Shown: piece after piece, positions 34,152-46,208 of the stretch
How positions within the stretch are numbered: the first letter of the stretch is position 1
Layout: each line of letters opens with the position of its first letter
Source: Mycocentrospora acerina
Lineage: Eukaryota; Ascomycota; Dothideomycetes; Pleosporales
Length of the DNA: 64,000 nt
Assembly: GCA_022701365.1 (NCBI GenBank)
Contig: JAKUHH010000151.1
Location: 215,001 to 279,000 of the forward strand
Direction of reading: 5' to 3'
Program-made: the position numbers and the translations under genes
Notes under the pieces: generated by a model
Told to the model about the DNA's origin: nothing
Databases searched by the model: none
What the model saw: the letters and a program-made list of their open reading frames with translations, nothing else

Positions 34152-35096
34152 TTAAGTCTGGCGAGACTTGCGGAACTGGGTCCAGAGACTAGAAATGCGC
34201 GTGTCCTGGCCGTCGGTGAAGTTGTTCATGCAAGAACTAGAAACAAAGTTAGTGTTATGAGGCTGAAAAGTTGTCGATATAACTTACTCGTCAGAGTAGT
34301 CCATGAAGTTAGTCACGGGATCATTTCCGGCCTGGTTGGGGCAAGAATCGGTGGATGGCGCGCAGCCGTAGTTCTCCTGCTTGGAGAAGGGAGTGTCGGA
34401 AACAAAGTCACCGTTTCCGGTGCACAAGTATCCCTCAAAGGTGTGGTACACTAGATGTGAGTTAGCCTAATTCTTGTTTGCTGAACATTGGGAAAACGTA
34501 CAGCCCAGCCAGTGGCCGACCTCGTGTGTGGCGGTCCTGCCAAGATTGTACTTGGCTAGGCTTCCTCCGGGAACAGTTGTAGACAGGATGACAACACCGT
34601 CGAGGTAAAATGTGTTGGAGGTGGTGGAAGTGACAGCAGAGGGGAAGTAAGCGTAGCCAAGGTACTGGGTACCAGGGACAAAATAGATGTTCACATCAGC
34701 GTATGTTCCCTTGCGGAGAGCCTTCTTCATAGCCAGATCTTGTGTGTCGCTTGCGTAGCCTGAGTTGATGGTCCAGTCAGCGCCTGCCTGGACGAAAGAA
34801 ACACCGGATGCCGCGTAGTCGCTGTTCAAAACGTCAAGTTGCTTGGTCAATGTCGCCTGCGAGATGTACCCGCCGCTCACAGCGGTCGACGTGGCAATGA
34901 CATGCCAGTAAACCTTGACATTGATGGCTGCAGCGCGACGAGAAGAGTTTCCGGCAAGGCGAGCCTCGCTTTCGAGGATCTGGAGGTTCTGAGCGACCAA
35001 TTGCTGCTCGTCTGTGGGCTTGGGTGTGCCACAGCTGCGTTTTGCCACTGTGCTGGTAGCAGCAAGGAGCGAGAGGAGGAGAGATTTGATCTGCAT
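34152..35096 (-). CDS. extracellular metalloprotease, M43 (pappalysin) family, MEP1-like
   Basis: Exons 35096-34502, 34450-34288 and 34236-34152, with two introns of 51 nt, give 280 residues, the normal length for fungal MEP1. The signal peptide is MQIKSLLLSLLAATSTVA and a short propeptide follows. The first splice rebuilds the metzincin zinc site HEVGHWLGLYH. The Met-turn follows as FMDYSD, and cysteines typical of the family are present (YLCTGNG, GCAPSTDSCP, DSCMNNF). The enzyme is a secreted zinc endopeptidase; in plant and animal pathogens relatives degrade host proteins such as chitinases. The start at MQIKS is preferred because upstream in-frame sequence would bury the signal peptide. 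Confidence 0.94.
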
Positions 35097-36608
35097 GATT
35101 GAAAAGTGACTGAGGGGTTCGGGTTGAGGGAGGACTGATACCTTCTCCCGGGGAAGAACACAGGACGTTATTTGTAGTCGCAAATACTTGAGCGTGCCCG
35201 ATCAGCATCGTGTGGATTACGCCGTCGAAACCACCAGGAACCTATCATGGACCGGAAGATTTCAACGTCTACAGGACTCAGATGTTCGACCTTCCCAAAA
35301 CAGAGTATCCCGAGCGCCATTGGGAGGCTGTATGGACTTCATCCTTCCGCGTATTCACCTTAATCTCTTATGCCCACTCTTCGTGCTTTGAACAAAGGGT
35401 CAGCCTTATCCCAACTCAGCAGGTCCAATTGAATATGGGGACCAGTAAGACTTGTCAAGGCTGGAAGTAAAAGAAGCGTTAACTTGGCGGCGGCTGGGCA
35501 GTGACGCTGACTAGTGAGAAAAAGCATAAAACAGCATTTTTTGTGGAGGCAAAGGAGTATGTTAGTACGGAAGGCTCCGAACTTCGCTACAAGGGTCACG
35601 TTATTTCTCCGAATCGCAGATGGCGTGTAGGAATTTCAAGCATTTAGATAAGCTACCCTGCTGCGCCAAGTTTTGCCCAGAGCGGAGGTTAGAGTGCATC
35701 AGGCATGTCGGTTCAGCAAGATGCCGAGAACAGAGTGACGATCACTGATGGCCAGAATGACGAGCTCAGTTGGACCTGGTAGTGCCATTCGAGTGCTGCA
35801 CCTAGGGGATAAAACGAAGGAGGTTGTCGAGAAGTCACCGGGCTATGAGGCTACGCACAGACTGAAGATCTTTCGTCTCAAAGGCTGGGTCGGGTGGTCG
35901 GGTGGTCGAACAGATGAACAATTGACGAAAGACATGGAGGGCTGATAGCACCAACCTTCTTGAGATATGCTTGATTATGGCAGTGTTCAACTCAAGTTGT
36001 ATTGCGCGTCAATACGGGGTGCATGGTGATCCGAGGCGCGTCTGCATCGTGCTTTTTGTCGGGGCAGGTGAATGAAGGTGGTTGACCATGAGGTGGACCA
36101 GTTGGCAGTGTACGAAAATATCTCTTGACAGTATGGAGAACCTTCAGTGAGTCTAGTGGAAGGATTTCGATGGGAGCAGCAGGATTCGGTCAATCTAAGT
36201 TCTTAATTAAACGCATGTTGACTGCGTCGTGCGTCGCATGCCACGCGTCGACAAAACGCAGTCGAGGTTGAAGGGAGCAAAAGTCACGTGTATGGAGAGG
36301 AGAAAGAGTATGAGGTGGGAACGCAAACCAAATGCGTGAGGCGGCAGTTATTAACGAAACTTCGGGAGTACCATGCTGGAGCAAGAGGACGGGAACGGTT
36401 GATGATGGCAAGGCGTACCGCCACGAACCGCGAATTGGCGCGAGGTTGGCCCAGGGCTGTTGGCGGGGTTGAGTACCTAGCGAAATCATTTTTGTGATTG
36501 CCGTCTCCGAACATCGAGAGAAGCGCCCTTATGTTGATTGCCCGGCGACGCGTGTGCTACTGGCAACCCTCCTCGATTGCTCGGTTGTACCATAGTACTT
36601 CATTCCAG
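35097..36608. other. intergenic between divergent protease and FPGS genes
   Basis: 1.5 kb upstream of both genes. A plus-strand stretch at about 35219-35370 translates to protein-like sequence (YHGPEDFNVYRTQMFDLPK, YPERHWEAVW) without an ATG or clear splice sites, so it may be a gene relic. Nothing else is supported. Confidence 0.4.
35219..35370 (+). pseudogene. possible coding relic, unidentified
   Basis: One frame reads PPGTYHGPEDFNVYRTQMF then DLPKTEYPERHWEAVW and SSFRVFTLIS. Its composition is like folded protein rather than random intergenic DNA. It lacks an ATG and is soon out of frame. I cannot name a family. Chance remains possible. Confidence 0.2.
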
Positions 36609-38255
36609 ATGGAGAAGCGCGACTATGCGGTGAGGTCCATCAGCGTGCGACAGTGAATCACATTCGTCTGACGCGTCACAGGCTGCAGTTGCGGCGCTGA
36701 ATACGCTGCAGTCCAACTTCTCTATTGTCGATGCAATCAGGAAGTCTGGACGGGGCATGAACACCCAAGCCATCCCAGAGATGATTGAGTGGTGCCGCAA
36801 GGTGGGATATGAGGTGTGCGGCTCCCAGTGTCTTGTATTCTCCAGAGTAGCCATTGACCACAGCTCGCGCAGCCCTCGGCCTTTGATCGACTGAAGCCCA
36901 TACACATCGCTGGAACCAAAGGGAAAGGATCCACCAGCGCCTTCGTCTCCTCGATTCTCGCACAGTACGCACTCTCTAGCAATGCGCAGAAGAGTCCTTC
37001 GAAGATTGGCCTATACACGTCCCCACACCTGCGCTTCGTTCGCGAGCGCATTCAAATCGACAACGAGCCACTGTCAGAAGCACAGTTTGCAAAGTACTTC
37101 TTCGAGGTGTGGGACAAGCTGGAAGCGGCAGCAAAGGCAGAGGATGCACCCGCAGACATCCCCACAAAGCCGGTGTATTTCAGGTATTTAACGCTAATGG
37201 CACTACATGCCTACCTCGAGGAAGGTGTAGACACGGCAGTCATTGAATGCGGTATCGGTGGCGAGTATGATAGCACAAACATCATCACAAAACCTACAGT
37301 CACAGCCGTCACAAGCCTGGGCATTGACCATACAGCCATGCTTGGTTCTACACTACCTGAGATCGCATGGCACAAGGCAGGCATTTTCAAGACAGGGAGT
37401 GTCGCGTTCACAGCGCCTCAAAAGGAGGAAGCTATCGAGGTGTTACGAGAACGCGCAGCAGAGAAGAATACCGACCTCCATGTCATCGACGTTCACCCCT
37501 CTTTGACTAACAACGACGTTAAGCTCGGGCTATCTGCATCGTTTCAAAAGATCAACGCGTCGGTGGCAATTGCAGTCGCTGCTGCCCACCTGCGCGCGCT
37601 TGGTCACACTTCCATCCCCGACCCGACAGCCTCTGCCCATATCAATCTCCCACCCGAATTCGTTCGTGGTCTGGAGCAGGTACGCTGGCCAGGCCGATGT
37701 GAGGTTAGACGGGAAAAGCGCGTTGTGTGGCATATAGACGGAGGTCACACGCTTGAGAGCATCGAAGTCACAGGACGCTGGTTCGCAGAGCAGATATCGG
37801 CTGCAACGGCCACTGCAACATCCCAGTCACGGATCCCTCGTATACTCATCTTTAACCAACAAACCCGGGACGCAAGCGCACTTGCAAAAGCTCTTTATGC
37901 TGCTCTGCAGAACGGTGTTGCCTCAGGTCCAACTTCGCCATTTACTCACGTCATTTTTACAACCAATCAGACCTTCAATGAAGGATACAGGCCCGACCTT
38001 GTCTCAATGAATACCAATCAGCAGGACGTCGATACACTCGCAGTGCAGAAAGCGCTCGCAGCTACGTGGTCTGAAATCGATAGCTCGGCGGAGGTTCATG
38101 TGCTAAAGACGATCGAGGAAGCTGTCGCAACTGCAAGAACCATCGCACATGAATGGGCAACGGAACCCGCGACCGAGGTGATGGTCCTCATAACTGGTAG
38201 TTTACATCTGGTTGGTGGTGCCCTGGAGGTCCTGGAGACAGAAACAACAAGCTGA
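36609..38255 (+). CDS. MET7: folylpolyglutamate synthase
   Basis: Exons 36609-36629 (21 nt, 7 codons), 36682-36813 and 36873-38255, with introns of 52 and 59 nt, give 511 residues. The N-terminus becomes MEKRDYA|AAVAALNTLQSNF, as usual for the family. The ATP loop is GTKGKGSTSAF; FPGS-type blocks follow: LYTSPHLRFVRERI, GIGGEYDSTN, TSLGIDHTAMLG, WPGRCEV and WHIDGGHTLES. The protein ends with GSLHLVGGALEVL. The enzyme adds glutamates to folates, retaining them in the cell and mitochondria and supporting methionine and purine synthesis. No mitochondrial presequence is evident with this start. Identification is secure. Confidence 0.95.
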
Positions 38256-39265
38256 GACAGAAACGTGGTTCCCAAAGATGATTACGTATAAGCAAAAACA
38301 AAAAGCGGTGTGCGCTTCAACACGCACGAGGTAGGTTCTCACATTAGAGTATACACTCAATATGTGAGAATCCGGGGTCTCTCTTACCCCATGATGCACG
38401 CAATACCAAAAATACATGACATGCTTATATGTAAGCACTGCATCCATCTTAAGTTACATTAGAAATTTGGTAAGCTATGCCGCGAATAGTCTGACATAAC
38501 GAGAAGCTAGGAATCGCATGGCTTATGGGGTGGGCAAGCATGTCACGCGGGTGTTCCCGGACCTGCACCCGAATTTTTTGTTAAGAACGCACGCGGTCCG
38601 GTAGAAGGTGTATATTCTGAGCCACTAATGTTGTAACGCACCCAAGCATCTTTTCGTCTTTATAATTTGATTAGTGTGAATCGGACGATAATGAGTAAAA
38701 AAATGGTTGACATTTCTGAAGCATTATCTTCGTCAAATAAAGCCCAATCATTGTCGCAATTAACGATTTTGTCATTCTTTGGTAAACGATTCACAACCGT
38801 AGCTGCTCTTTCCCGATGACAAGAAAAGTTAATACTAATTGAGCCTAACTTTGTGTAGATCTTCAGGAAGTACGATCACTAGAGTCGAGCTAAGGTTTGG
38901 CGCAAGAACGATTCTGATGTGATGGTAGAAAAACGACAATAATTGTGCATGCAAATATGAATAGACGCCAAACTTACATGCGTATGGGATGTTCCTAATT
39001 CGTCTGAACTCCTTGACTTACCATTGCTATCATCGTCAACATCGATCTCTCTGTTTTTGCATGGCGCAGGCCTGAGCTTGCTTGGCGTTCGGCAAAGCCT
39101 TCTTCTTGGGTAGTCGTCACGGATGTTCCATAGCCGGCCGACCACTCTTGAGCACATTCAGATGTCATACATATTCCGATCGTTCCCTACTCTTCTCCAC
39201 ATCGTTGCTCAGATACGGACTTTCACTTTTACATCTTCGACTCAATTCCACTGAGCACTGTCATC
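38256..39265. other. intergenic; possible small minus-strand ORF
   Basis: 1 kb between FPGS and the ZIP gene. A minus-strand ATG at 39157 opens about 43 codons (to RDDYPRRRLCRTP... and DVDDDSNG) ending at a consensus donor gtaagt near 39022, which could be exon 1 of a small divergent gene. A matching second exon is not convincing. The rest is AT-rich. Confidence 0.35.
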
Positions 39266-41229
39266 ATGAACTGTCCCTCTAAAAACGACAATGTGCTCCT
39301 TAACCCAGGATGGAACCAGAGTCCACCGCGCTTTGCTGCAGATCTCACGACATGCCAGGACCTGAATGGAATCGCAAACTCGCGGGAGCTTGGAGAGGCC
39401 GATTGTTTGCGCAGCGGTCGCCAGAGTCTCAGACGCTGTGAGCTGGAAAACAACAGTTTCCAGGAAAAAGAAAAAGAACAGCTGGCGATTGGGAAGGGTG
39501 CCAAAGGGCCCTACCAAGGTATGCATGAAGTCTGATGGTGAGGTTGAGGATGAACGCTGACGTTATTCGCAGGACCCTGCACCCGAACATCCGTAAATGA
39601 GCGTAATGAGTACCAAGCTGGCCTCAACATCACAAGCCACGGCTTTAGAAGCTGGGCGACTTGGTTGTTGTCTGTACTTTGCACTTCAATTTTTCTTTCC
39701 TGTATGACTGGGAATGGAATTTCCGACATGGCAGCTTCTGCCAAATCCGTGTTTCAGACAGTGAATAGTAAGTTCGCATCACTGGTTTCCCTCATATCTT
39801 GGAGACTGGTGATCCTCAGAAACTAGTAAGTATGGCACTGACATACCTTGTAGCCGCCTCACCGACTCGTCGCCTATCTAGAAGAGATACATGCGCAAAA
39901 GGCAGCGCGCAGGTAGACTACAACCTACCACTGCATGTTGGAGGTCTCTTCATCATCCTGTTTGTATCCTCGACTGGCTGCGCGTTCCCGATCCTTGTGA
40001 CAAAGTTTCCGCGCCTGCGTATCCCACCGTCCTTCCTTTTTGGCGCCAAGCATTTTGGAACTGGGGTTCTGATTGCAACTGCTTTTGTTCACCTGCTACC
40101 CACAGCGTTTTTGTCTCTGAGCGACCCGTGTTTGTCAGGATTTTGGACGGAAGACTATCCAGCAATGCCAGGCGCAATTATGCTAGCAAGTGTCTTCTTC
40201 GTCACTATTATCGAAATGGTTTTCTCTCCTGCCCAGCACATGTGCGGGGGGAACAGTGGAGTCGCAGGTATATCGCGAGGCAACGAGCAGAGTCCCGTCC
40301 CTAAGCCTGTTTCAGATGGTGCGCAGAGTAGTATGCGCCGAACGTACTCTGACAGTAGTGTTCGCGTACGTGAAATGGGACCTCTTCGAGGCAGAGTTAC
40401 AAGCATAAGCCGTACTCTGACCAGGTATCGCGAGGAAACCCAGCGACTGGACGTAATCGAATCGGCTAGCCAGCAAGCCCCAGTTGATGACTCCAAGAGT
40501 GAAGTCAATGACTGCGCCATCGAAGATCCCGAGAGGGACGGATCGAAAGCCGAACTATCGCCCGAGCAAGTGCACAAGAAGGCTGTGATGCAGTGCTTTC
40601 TTTTGGAAATGGGAATTCTGTTTCACAGCATATTCATTGGCATGTCTCTTAGTGTGACTGTTGGAAACGATTTCGTCGTTTTGCTTATTGCTATCATCTT
40701 CCACCGTGAGAAACGCACCATTCATGACAGAAATCTGTATACTGATTTGTGTAGAAACATTCGAAGGCCTCGCTCTCGGAGTCCGTATCGCTGCCATTCA
40801 ATGGCCGGCTCACGCCTTGCAACCTTGGGTTATGGCTGTTGCATATGGCTGCACGTAAGTTCACCCTGCTCGCTGCATCAACTCTAGTTACAAATACGTA
40901 TAGTCGTATTGGAAAATCCTTTACTATAGTTCCGCTTCAACAATTTACTCCTTTACTAACCGTACTCCAGCACACCTCTCGGCCAAGCTATTGGAATAGC
41001 AACTCACACACTGTACAGTCCCAATTCAGAAATCGGTCTCCTCGTCGTTGGCATCATGAACGCTGTGTCCGCTGGATTCCTTGTCTTCGCATCTCTTGTT
41101 GAGCTGATGTCTGAGGACTTTCTGAGCGACGAGAGCTGGCGGATTCTGCGAGGCAAGAAAAGAGTCGCTGCCTGTCTACTGGTGTTCTCGGGTGCATTTT
41201 TAATGAGTCTCGTTGGTGCTTGGGCTTAG
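39266..41229 (+). CDS. ZIP-family zinc/metal transporter
   Basis: Exons 39266-39518, 39573-39767, 39827-40705, 40755-40854 and 40971-41229 give 561 residues. The intron-2 acceptor gaaactag is required for the frame; the nearer ctcag would shift it. A 150-residue N-terminal extension (MNCPSKNDNVLLNPGW) contains its own hydrophobic stretch (TWLLSVLCTSIFLSC). The ZIP core follows: VGGLFIILFVSSTGCAFP, GAKHFGTGVLIATAFVHLLP, a long variable loop, then LLEMGILFHSIFIGMSL and the spliced QTFEGLALGVRI. These hold the metal-binding His, Ser and Glu of helices IV and V. It ends with FSGAFLMSLVGAWA. The role is uptake of zinc or related divalent metals, probably at the plasma membrane. Confidence 0.92.
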
Positions 41230-41347
41230 GCTTCAATGGTAGAATAAGTGGTGAGGGGGAGAGGCTGGGCTTGAGGCTATTCTATGGGAGAAAGTTGTAC
41301 TTGCGAGTGTACACTCATTAAGATTGGCTCACATTTCTGAGTCAGGA

Positions 41348-41582
41348 ATGCTCGATATGCGGAACGACAAGACTTACCACTTTTCGAACGGTAGCCACTT
41401 TGATGCAAAAGGTAATACCTAGTATAGTTTTGAAAAGTCAATGTCAAGGGTGATTACTACTATGCTCAGTTGTTGGCGACGACCACGTAGTCTTCTTTGA
41501 GATTGGTACTAATGATGAAATTTACTTCAATGCAGTTCGAGAGGGATGTTTTAAATTTGACATATCTCGTCTGGTGTATTGA
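41348..41582 (+). CDS. small spliced gene, 58 residues, unrecognised
   Basis: Exons 41348-41411 and 41470-41582 are separated by a 58-nt intron (donor AAAG|gtaata, acceptor tgctcag). The spliced frame is MLDMRNDKTYHFSNGSHFD then AKVVGDDHVVFFEIGTN and DEIYFNAVREGCFKFDISRL, ending VY. Neither exon alone reaches 60 codons. The product is compact, beta-rich in look and acidic, with one Cys, no signal peptide and no membrane segment. I do not recognise a family. It lies 118 bp after the ZIP stop and 227 bp before the MSH6 start on the same strand, so it could instead be part of the ZIP 3' UTR. The coherence of both exons and correct splice signals favour a real gene. Confidence 0.5.
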
Positions 41583-41809
41583 CTGACAGAAGTAAGTATT
41601 CTCATATTTTAGAAGTGAAGTATCGAGGCTCAGCTAGCGTGTTTTACATCATCTTGCCAAGCCTATTAACACGTCCCGTACGCGACGCGTTCCTGCGCGT
41701 ACCTACCAAAGAGAACTAACGTGCAACCTGACGTTTCACGGTTCTCAACTTTCAACTTAACATTTAATTCTTATCAATTACCCTCGTATTGTAAATTCCC
41801 AAGCACATC

Positions 41810-44800
41810 ATGGTCCGTGGGATAGAAGGAAACGAAATGTCGACACCTCGCCCTTCGCAGAAGAAGCAGCCGCCTTCCGGGTCGCAACAAAAGTCGCAAC
41901 AGAAGTCCATTCTAGGATTTTTTCAAAAAGCGTCAGCGAACTCCCCAAGCCCAGCATCGTCAGCGCCGACTCCAGTAAAGAAGACGCCCACGTCGACGTT
42001 GTCCATGAGAGTCTTTAGCAAACCACCAACATCCATCACGCCTATCCCGAGTAGCGACGCGCCCGAACCCTCGAGTCCAATACGGCAAGAACACTCGAAC
42101 CTGGGAAGAAATAAGGAGAACGGTTTGATCTCACCTGGAATCACTTCGAGCGAAGAAGCTAATTGTATCTTATCAGAGAATACAAGCGTCGATTTAGGCA
42201 GTCCATCACGCAAGGTATGTCAAAGTGGGCGCATCTTTAAATATGTATACTAACTCATAATCTTGTACAGGCTAGGAAATCTGTCAACTATGCTGAATCA
42301 GACGAGGACGACGACGTTCTGGGACCAATTGCCAATAATTCAAGGGGAAGGGTTATAAAGCGCCGGAGAGTAAGCGTACAAGACGATTCAGACGACGATT
42401 TCGATCTTGATCCTGCCACACAACAGGCTATGCTGGAAGAAGGTACACTATCCCAAAATCTTAGTCAAGCGCGGTCAATTTCGGTTGACGCTGACACCTT
42501 ATTAGATGTAGATGATTTCATCGTCCCAGACGATTCTGACGAGGAGGAAGTTGTTTCGAAGAAACGCAAGCGGCCATCATCGAAGAACCCCGTCAGAAAA
42601 GAAGCGCCCGCATCTTCTCCCCCTGAGATCAAAACTGATGACGAGGCTGACAACGACTTGACAATGACTGGTACCTCAACCACGCAGCAATGGACCTACG
42701 ATCCTGAGAACCCTATACAACCCAAGCCTCGTCCAGAATCTCAAAAGAAGAGCACAAACAAGAAGATGAAGGAGAGACCTTCTGCTTCAGAGCCCGAGAC
42801 GAGATACTCATGGCTCGCACATATGCAAGATGCTGACCGTAACCCTGTTGATCATCCGGATTACGACCCTCGCACGCTCTACATTCCGCCAAATGCATGG
42901 AACAAGTTCTCCCCATTTGAGAAACAATACTGGGAAATCAAGAGCAAATTCTGGGACTCAATTGTGTTCTTCAAGAAAGGCAAATTCTATGAATTGTACG
43001 AAAAGGACGCTTCGGTTGGCCACCAGCTCTTTGATCTAAAGCTGACTGACCGAGTCAATATGCGAATGGTTGGTGTGCCAGAAGCTTCCCTGGACATGTG
43101 GGCAAGCCAATTTGTTGCCAAAGGCTATAAGGTTGCCCGAGTTGATCAAATGGAGTCAGCTCTTGCTAAGGAGATGCGCGAACGTGATGATCAGAGTGAT
43201 AAGAAGAAGACTCCCAAGAAGGAAGACAAGGTCATTCGACGCGAGTTGGCCGCAGTTCTGACGTCAGGAACCCTTGTCGACACTGGTATGCTTCAAGGTG
43301 ACATGGCAACCTATTGCATGGCCATTAAGGAGATTGAACGTGACAATCTGCCCGCTTTTGGTGTCGCATTTGTTGATACAGCCACTGCGCAGTTCCAGCT
43401 CTGCGAATTTACCGATGACATCGATATGACCAAGTTTGAGACGCTCATCGCGCAGATGCGCCCTGGCGAGCTACTTGTCGAGAAGTCATGCATCTCTGCG
43501 AAGGCTTTGCGTATCTTGAAGAATAATACAGGACCCAGCACTCTCTGGAATTATCTGAAACCATCAAAGGAATTCTGGTCGGCCGACAATACTATACGTG
43601 AAGTGGAGGCGAATGGGTATTTTGAGTCTCCAACTGAAGACAATATCGAGGCCTGGCCGCCTGCCCTTCGCGAAGCACGCGAACAAGAGCTGGTCATGTC
43701 GGCGTTTGGCGCTTTGTTGCAGTACCTTCGTGTCCTGAAGATCGAGCGCGATTTGGTCACCCTCGGCAACTTTCAATGGTACGATCCGATTCGAAAAGCT
43801 ACAAGCCTGGTCCTTGATGGACAAAGCCTAATCAATTTGGAGATCTTTGCCAACACTTTTGATGGATCGGCAGAGGGGACACTGTTTGCCATGCTGAATC
43901 GATGCATCACACCTTTCGGCAAGCGACTGTTGCGGCAATGGGTGTGCCACCCGCTTGCAGATGCGACGAAGATTAACGCACGTCTTGATGCAGTAGATGC
44001 ACTGAATGCTGATTCCGCAATCATTGACAACTTCAGCTCATCCCTTAGTAAGTTGCCAGACCTTGAACGCCTCATCTCTCGTGTGCATGCCAAACGCTGC
44101 AAAGCTCAGGACTTCTTGAAGGTGCTCGAGGGCTTTGAAACGATTGAGTATACCATCAGCCTTCTCAAGCAGTTCGGGGATGGCGAGGGCGTCATCGGGC
44201 AACTCATATCTTCCATGCCAGATTTGGCCAGCTATCTATCCAAGTGGAAATCAGCCTTCGACCGCGACACCGCAAAGGCAGACGGTATTCTGGTGCCTGA
44301 GCCTGGCATTGAAGAGGACTTTGACGAAAGCCACGAGCTCATTAAGGAGTGTGAAGCCAACCTGGATGTTTTGCTGAAGAAGGCACGAAAAGATTTGGGC
44401 TCAAGCGCCGTCATCTACAGAGATAATGGAAAGGAAATTTACCAGTTTGAGGTTCCGAAGAAGATTAAAGTACCGAGTAACTGGGACCAAACGTCTGCCA
44501 CAGCCAAAGTCACCCGCTACTACTCGCCCGAACTGCGCAAGCTTGTTCGAGCTCTGCAGGAGGCTCAGGAAACGCATGGCCAAATCACTCGAGAGGTAGC
44601 CACCCGCTTTTGTGAAAGATTTGACGAAGACTACCAGGTCTGGCTTGCCGCTGTCAAGGTCATTGCCCAGTTTGACTGTCTCATCAGTCTAGCAAAGGCA
44701 TCTGCCTCGCTTGGTGAGCCGAGTTGTCGACCTAAATTCTCAGAGGACAAACGCACAGTCGTCAATTTTGAAGAACTCCGTCATCCATGCATGCTCAACA

Positions 44801-45591
44801 CAGTCGATGACTTTATCCCCAACGATGTCAGGCTCGGTGGTGACTCAGCAAACATTAGTCTTCTGACCGGTGCCAATGCAGCCGGAAAGTCAACCATCTT
44901 ACGAATGACATGTATCGCAGTCATTCTCGCCCAGGTCGGCTGTTATCTGCCCTGCACTTCGGCAACACTCACTCCTGTTGATCGCATCATGTCACGTCTC
45001 GGGGCCAACGACAACATCTTTGCCGCGCAATCAACCTTTTTCGTCGAGCTGTCAGAAACGCAGAAGATTCTTTCTGAAGCGACTCCCCGTTCCCTTGTCA
45101 TTCTCGACGAGCTCGGCCGTGGCACCTCGTCCTACGACGGTGTGGCGGTGGCACAGGCTGTGCTGCACGACATCAGCACGCGGGTTGGCTGCGTTGGCTT
45201 CTTTGCAACACATTACCGGTCGCTAGCCAAAGAATTCGAATATCACCCTGAAGTCGAGAATAAACGAATGCGAATCCACGTCGACGACGCATCAAAGTCG
45301 ATCACATTCTTGTACAAGCTTGAAGAAGGCGTTGCAGAGGGAAGCTTCGGTATGCATTGCGCGGCCATGTGCGGCATTCCGAATAAGATTATTGAGAACG
45401 CGGAGAAGGCGGCGAGAGAGTGGGAGCATACGTCTCGCCTCGGTGAGAGGATGGAGGTCAACAAAGAAGAGGGTGGCGTCTACGTACCTCTTGGTATGCA
45501 GAGCGATGTTGCATGGGCGCTGCGCGAAGGGTTGGAAGGTGTAGGTGACCGTGCTCTTGACGTGTTGCTCGAGGCTATTGCATCGTTGTAA
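41810..45591 (+). CDS. MSH6: DNA mismatch repair protein MSH6
   Basis: Exons 41810-42214 and 42271-45591 with a 56-nt intron give 1241 residues. The N-terminal tail carries a PIP box, QKSILGFFQK, for PCNA binding. Acidic and basic disordered sequence follows. The mismatch-binding domain has the diagnostic Phe-x-Glu (GKFYELYEKDASVG). Later come the connector, lever and clamp domains. The ATPase has Walker A TGANAAGKST at about 1000, ILDELGRGTSSYDG (Walker B) at about 1075 and FFATHYRSL. With MSH2 it forms MutS-alpha, which recognises base mismatches and small loops. Two starts are in frame (41810 and 41837); the second, MSTPRPSQKKQ, resembles the usual N-terminus and may also be used. Confidence 0.96.
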
Positions 45592-46208
45592 CATGTTTGA
45601 TGTGTGAGATGGAGAGGGTGTGATCTTGGGGGGTTATTTGGAGTTTTGGGCAGGTACAACGCTATTGTGAGGTATTATTCCTAAATACGGCGCTTTTGGT
45701 GGACGAATTATCTAGGTTAGAAGAGTTTCTCATTCGCAACGCGGTACCGTTACGTTACGTTATGCTAGAGAGATGGGTATATATACATTGTTTTCTTCTT
45801 CTTCTTCTTCTTCTTCTTCTTCTTCTTCTTCTTCTTCTTCATGATACTTTTGAAGCCATGGTCATCTGCATGTTTTTTTTTGGGGGAGGGGGGGGCGGGG
45901 GCTTGCGAGTGATGTTGCTTCATATTTTTATTCTCAGAGAATGTGCTTGCGAAGCACGCTTGCACGAAGGGGGGTTAAAGAAAAAAGGGGTAGTAGGCAG
46001 AGACAGGACGTCTCAGTCCTGGAATACCCATTTACCAGGAATCCTAAGTGGCGGGAGGTCGAAACGTCCAAACTTCCCCAGTCCACGACGTTGCTGTTAG
46101 CATCCAACCAACGACCATCTTCTCTCTCCCTTTTTTTTTCTCTCGCACCAGCTCGTCCCGCAACGATCCAATGAATTAATCTTCAGCTAACCACAACCTT
46201 AGCCTTCT
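45592..46208. other. intergenic, simple-sequence-rich
   Basis: 617 bp between convergent MSH6 and a small nuclear protein gene. It contains (TTC)n at 45794-45840 and a poly-T/poly-G tract at about 45872-45902. ORFs are made of these repeats. Confidence 0.5.
45794..45840. repeat. (TTC)n microsatellite
   Basis: About 15 TTC trinucleotides in the MSH6 3' flank. Confidence 0.95.
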
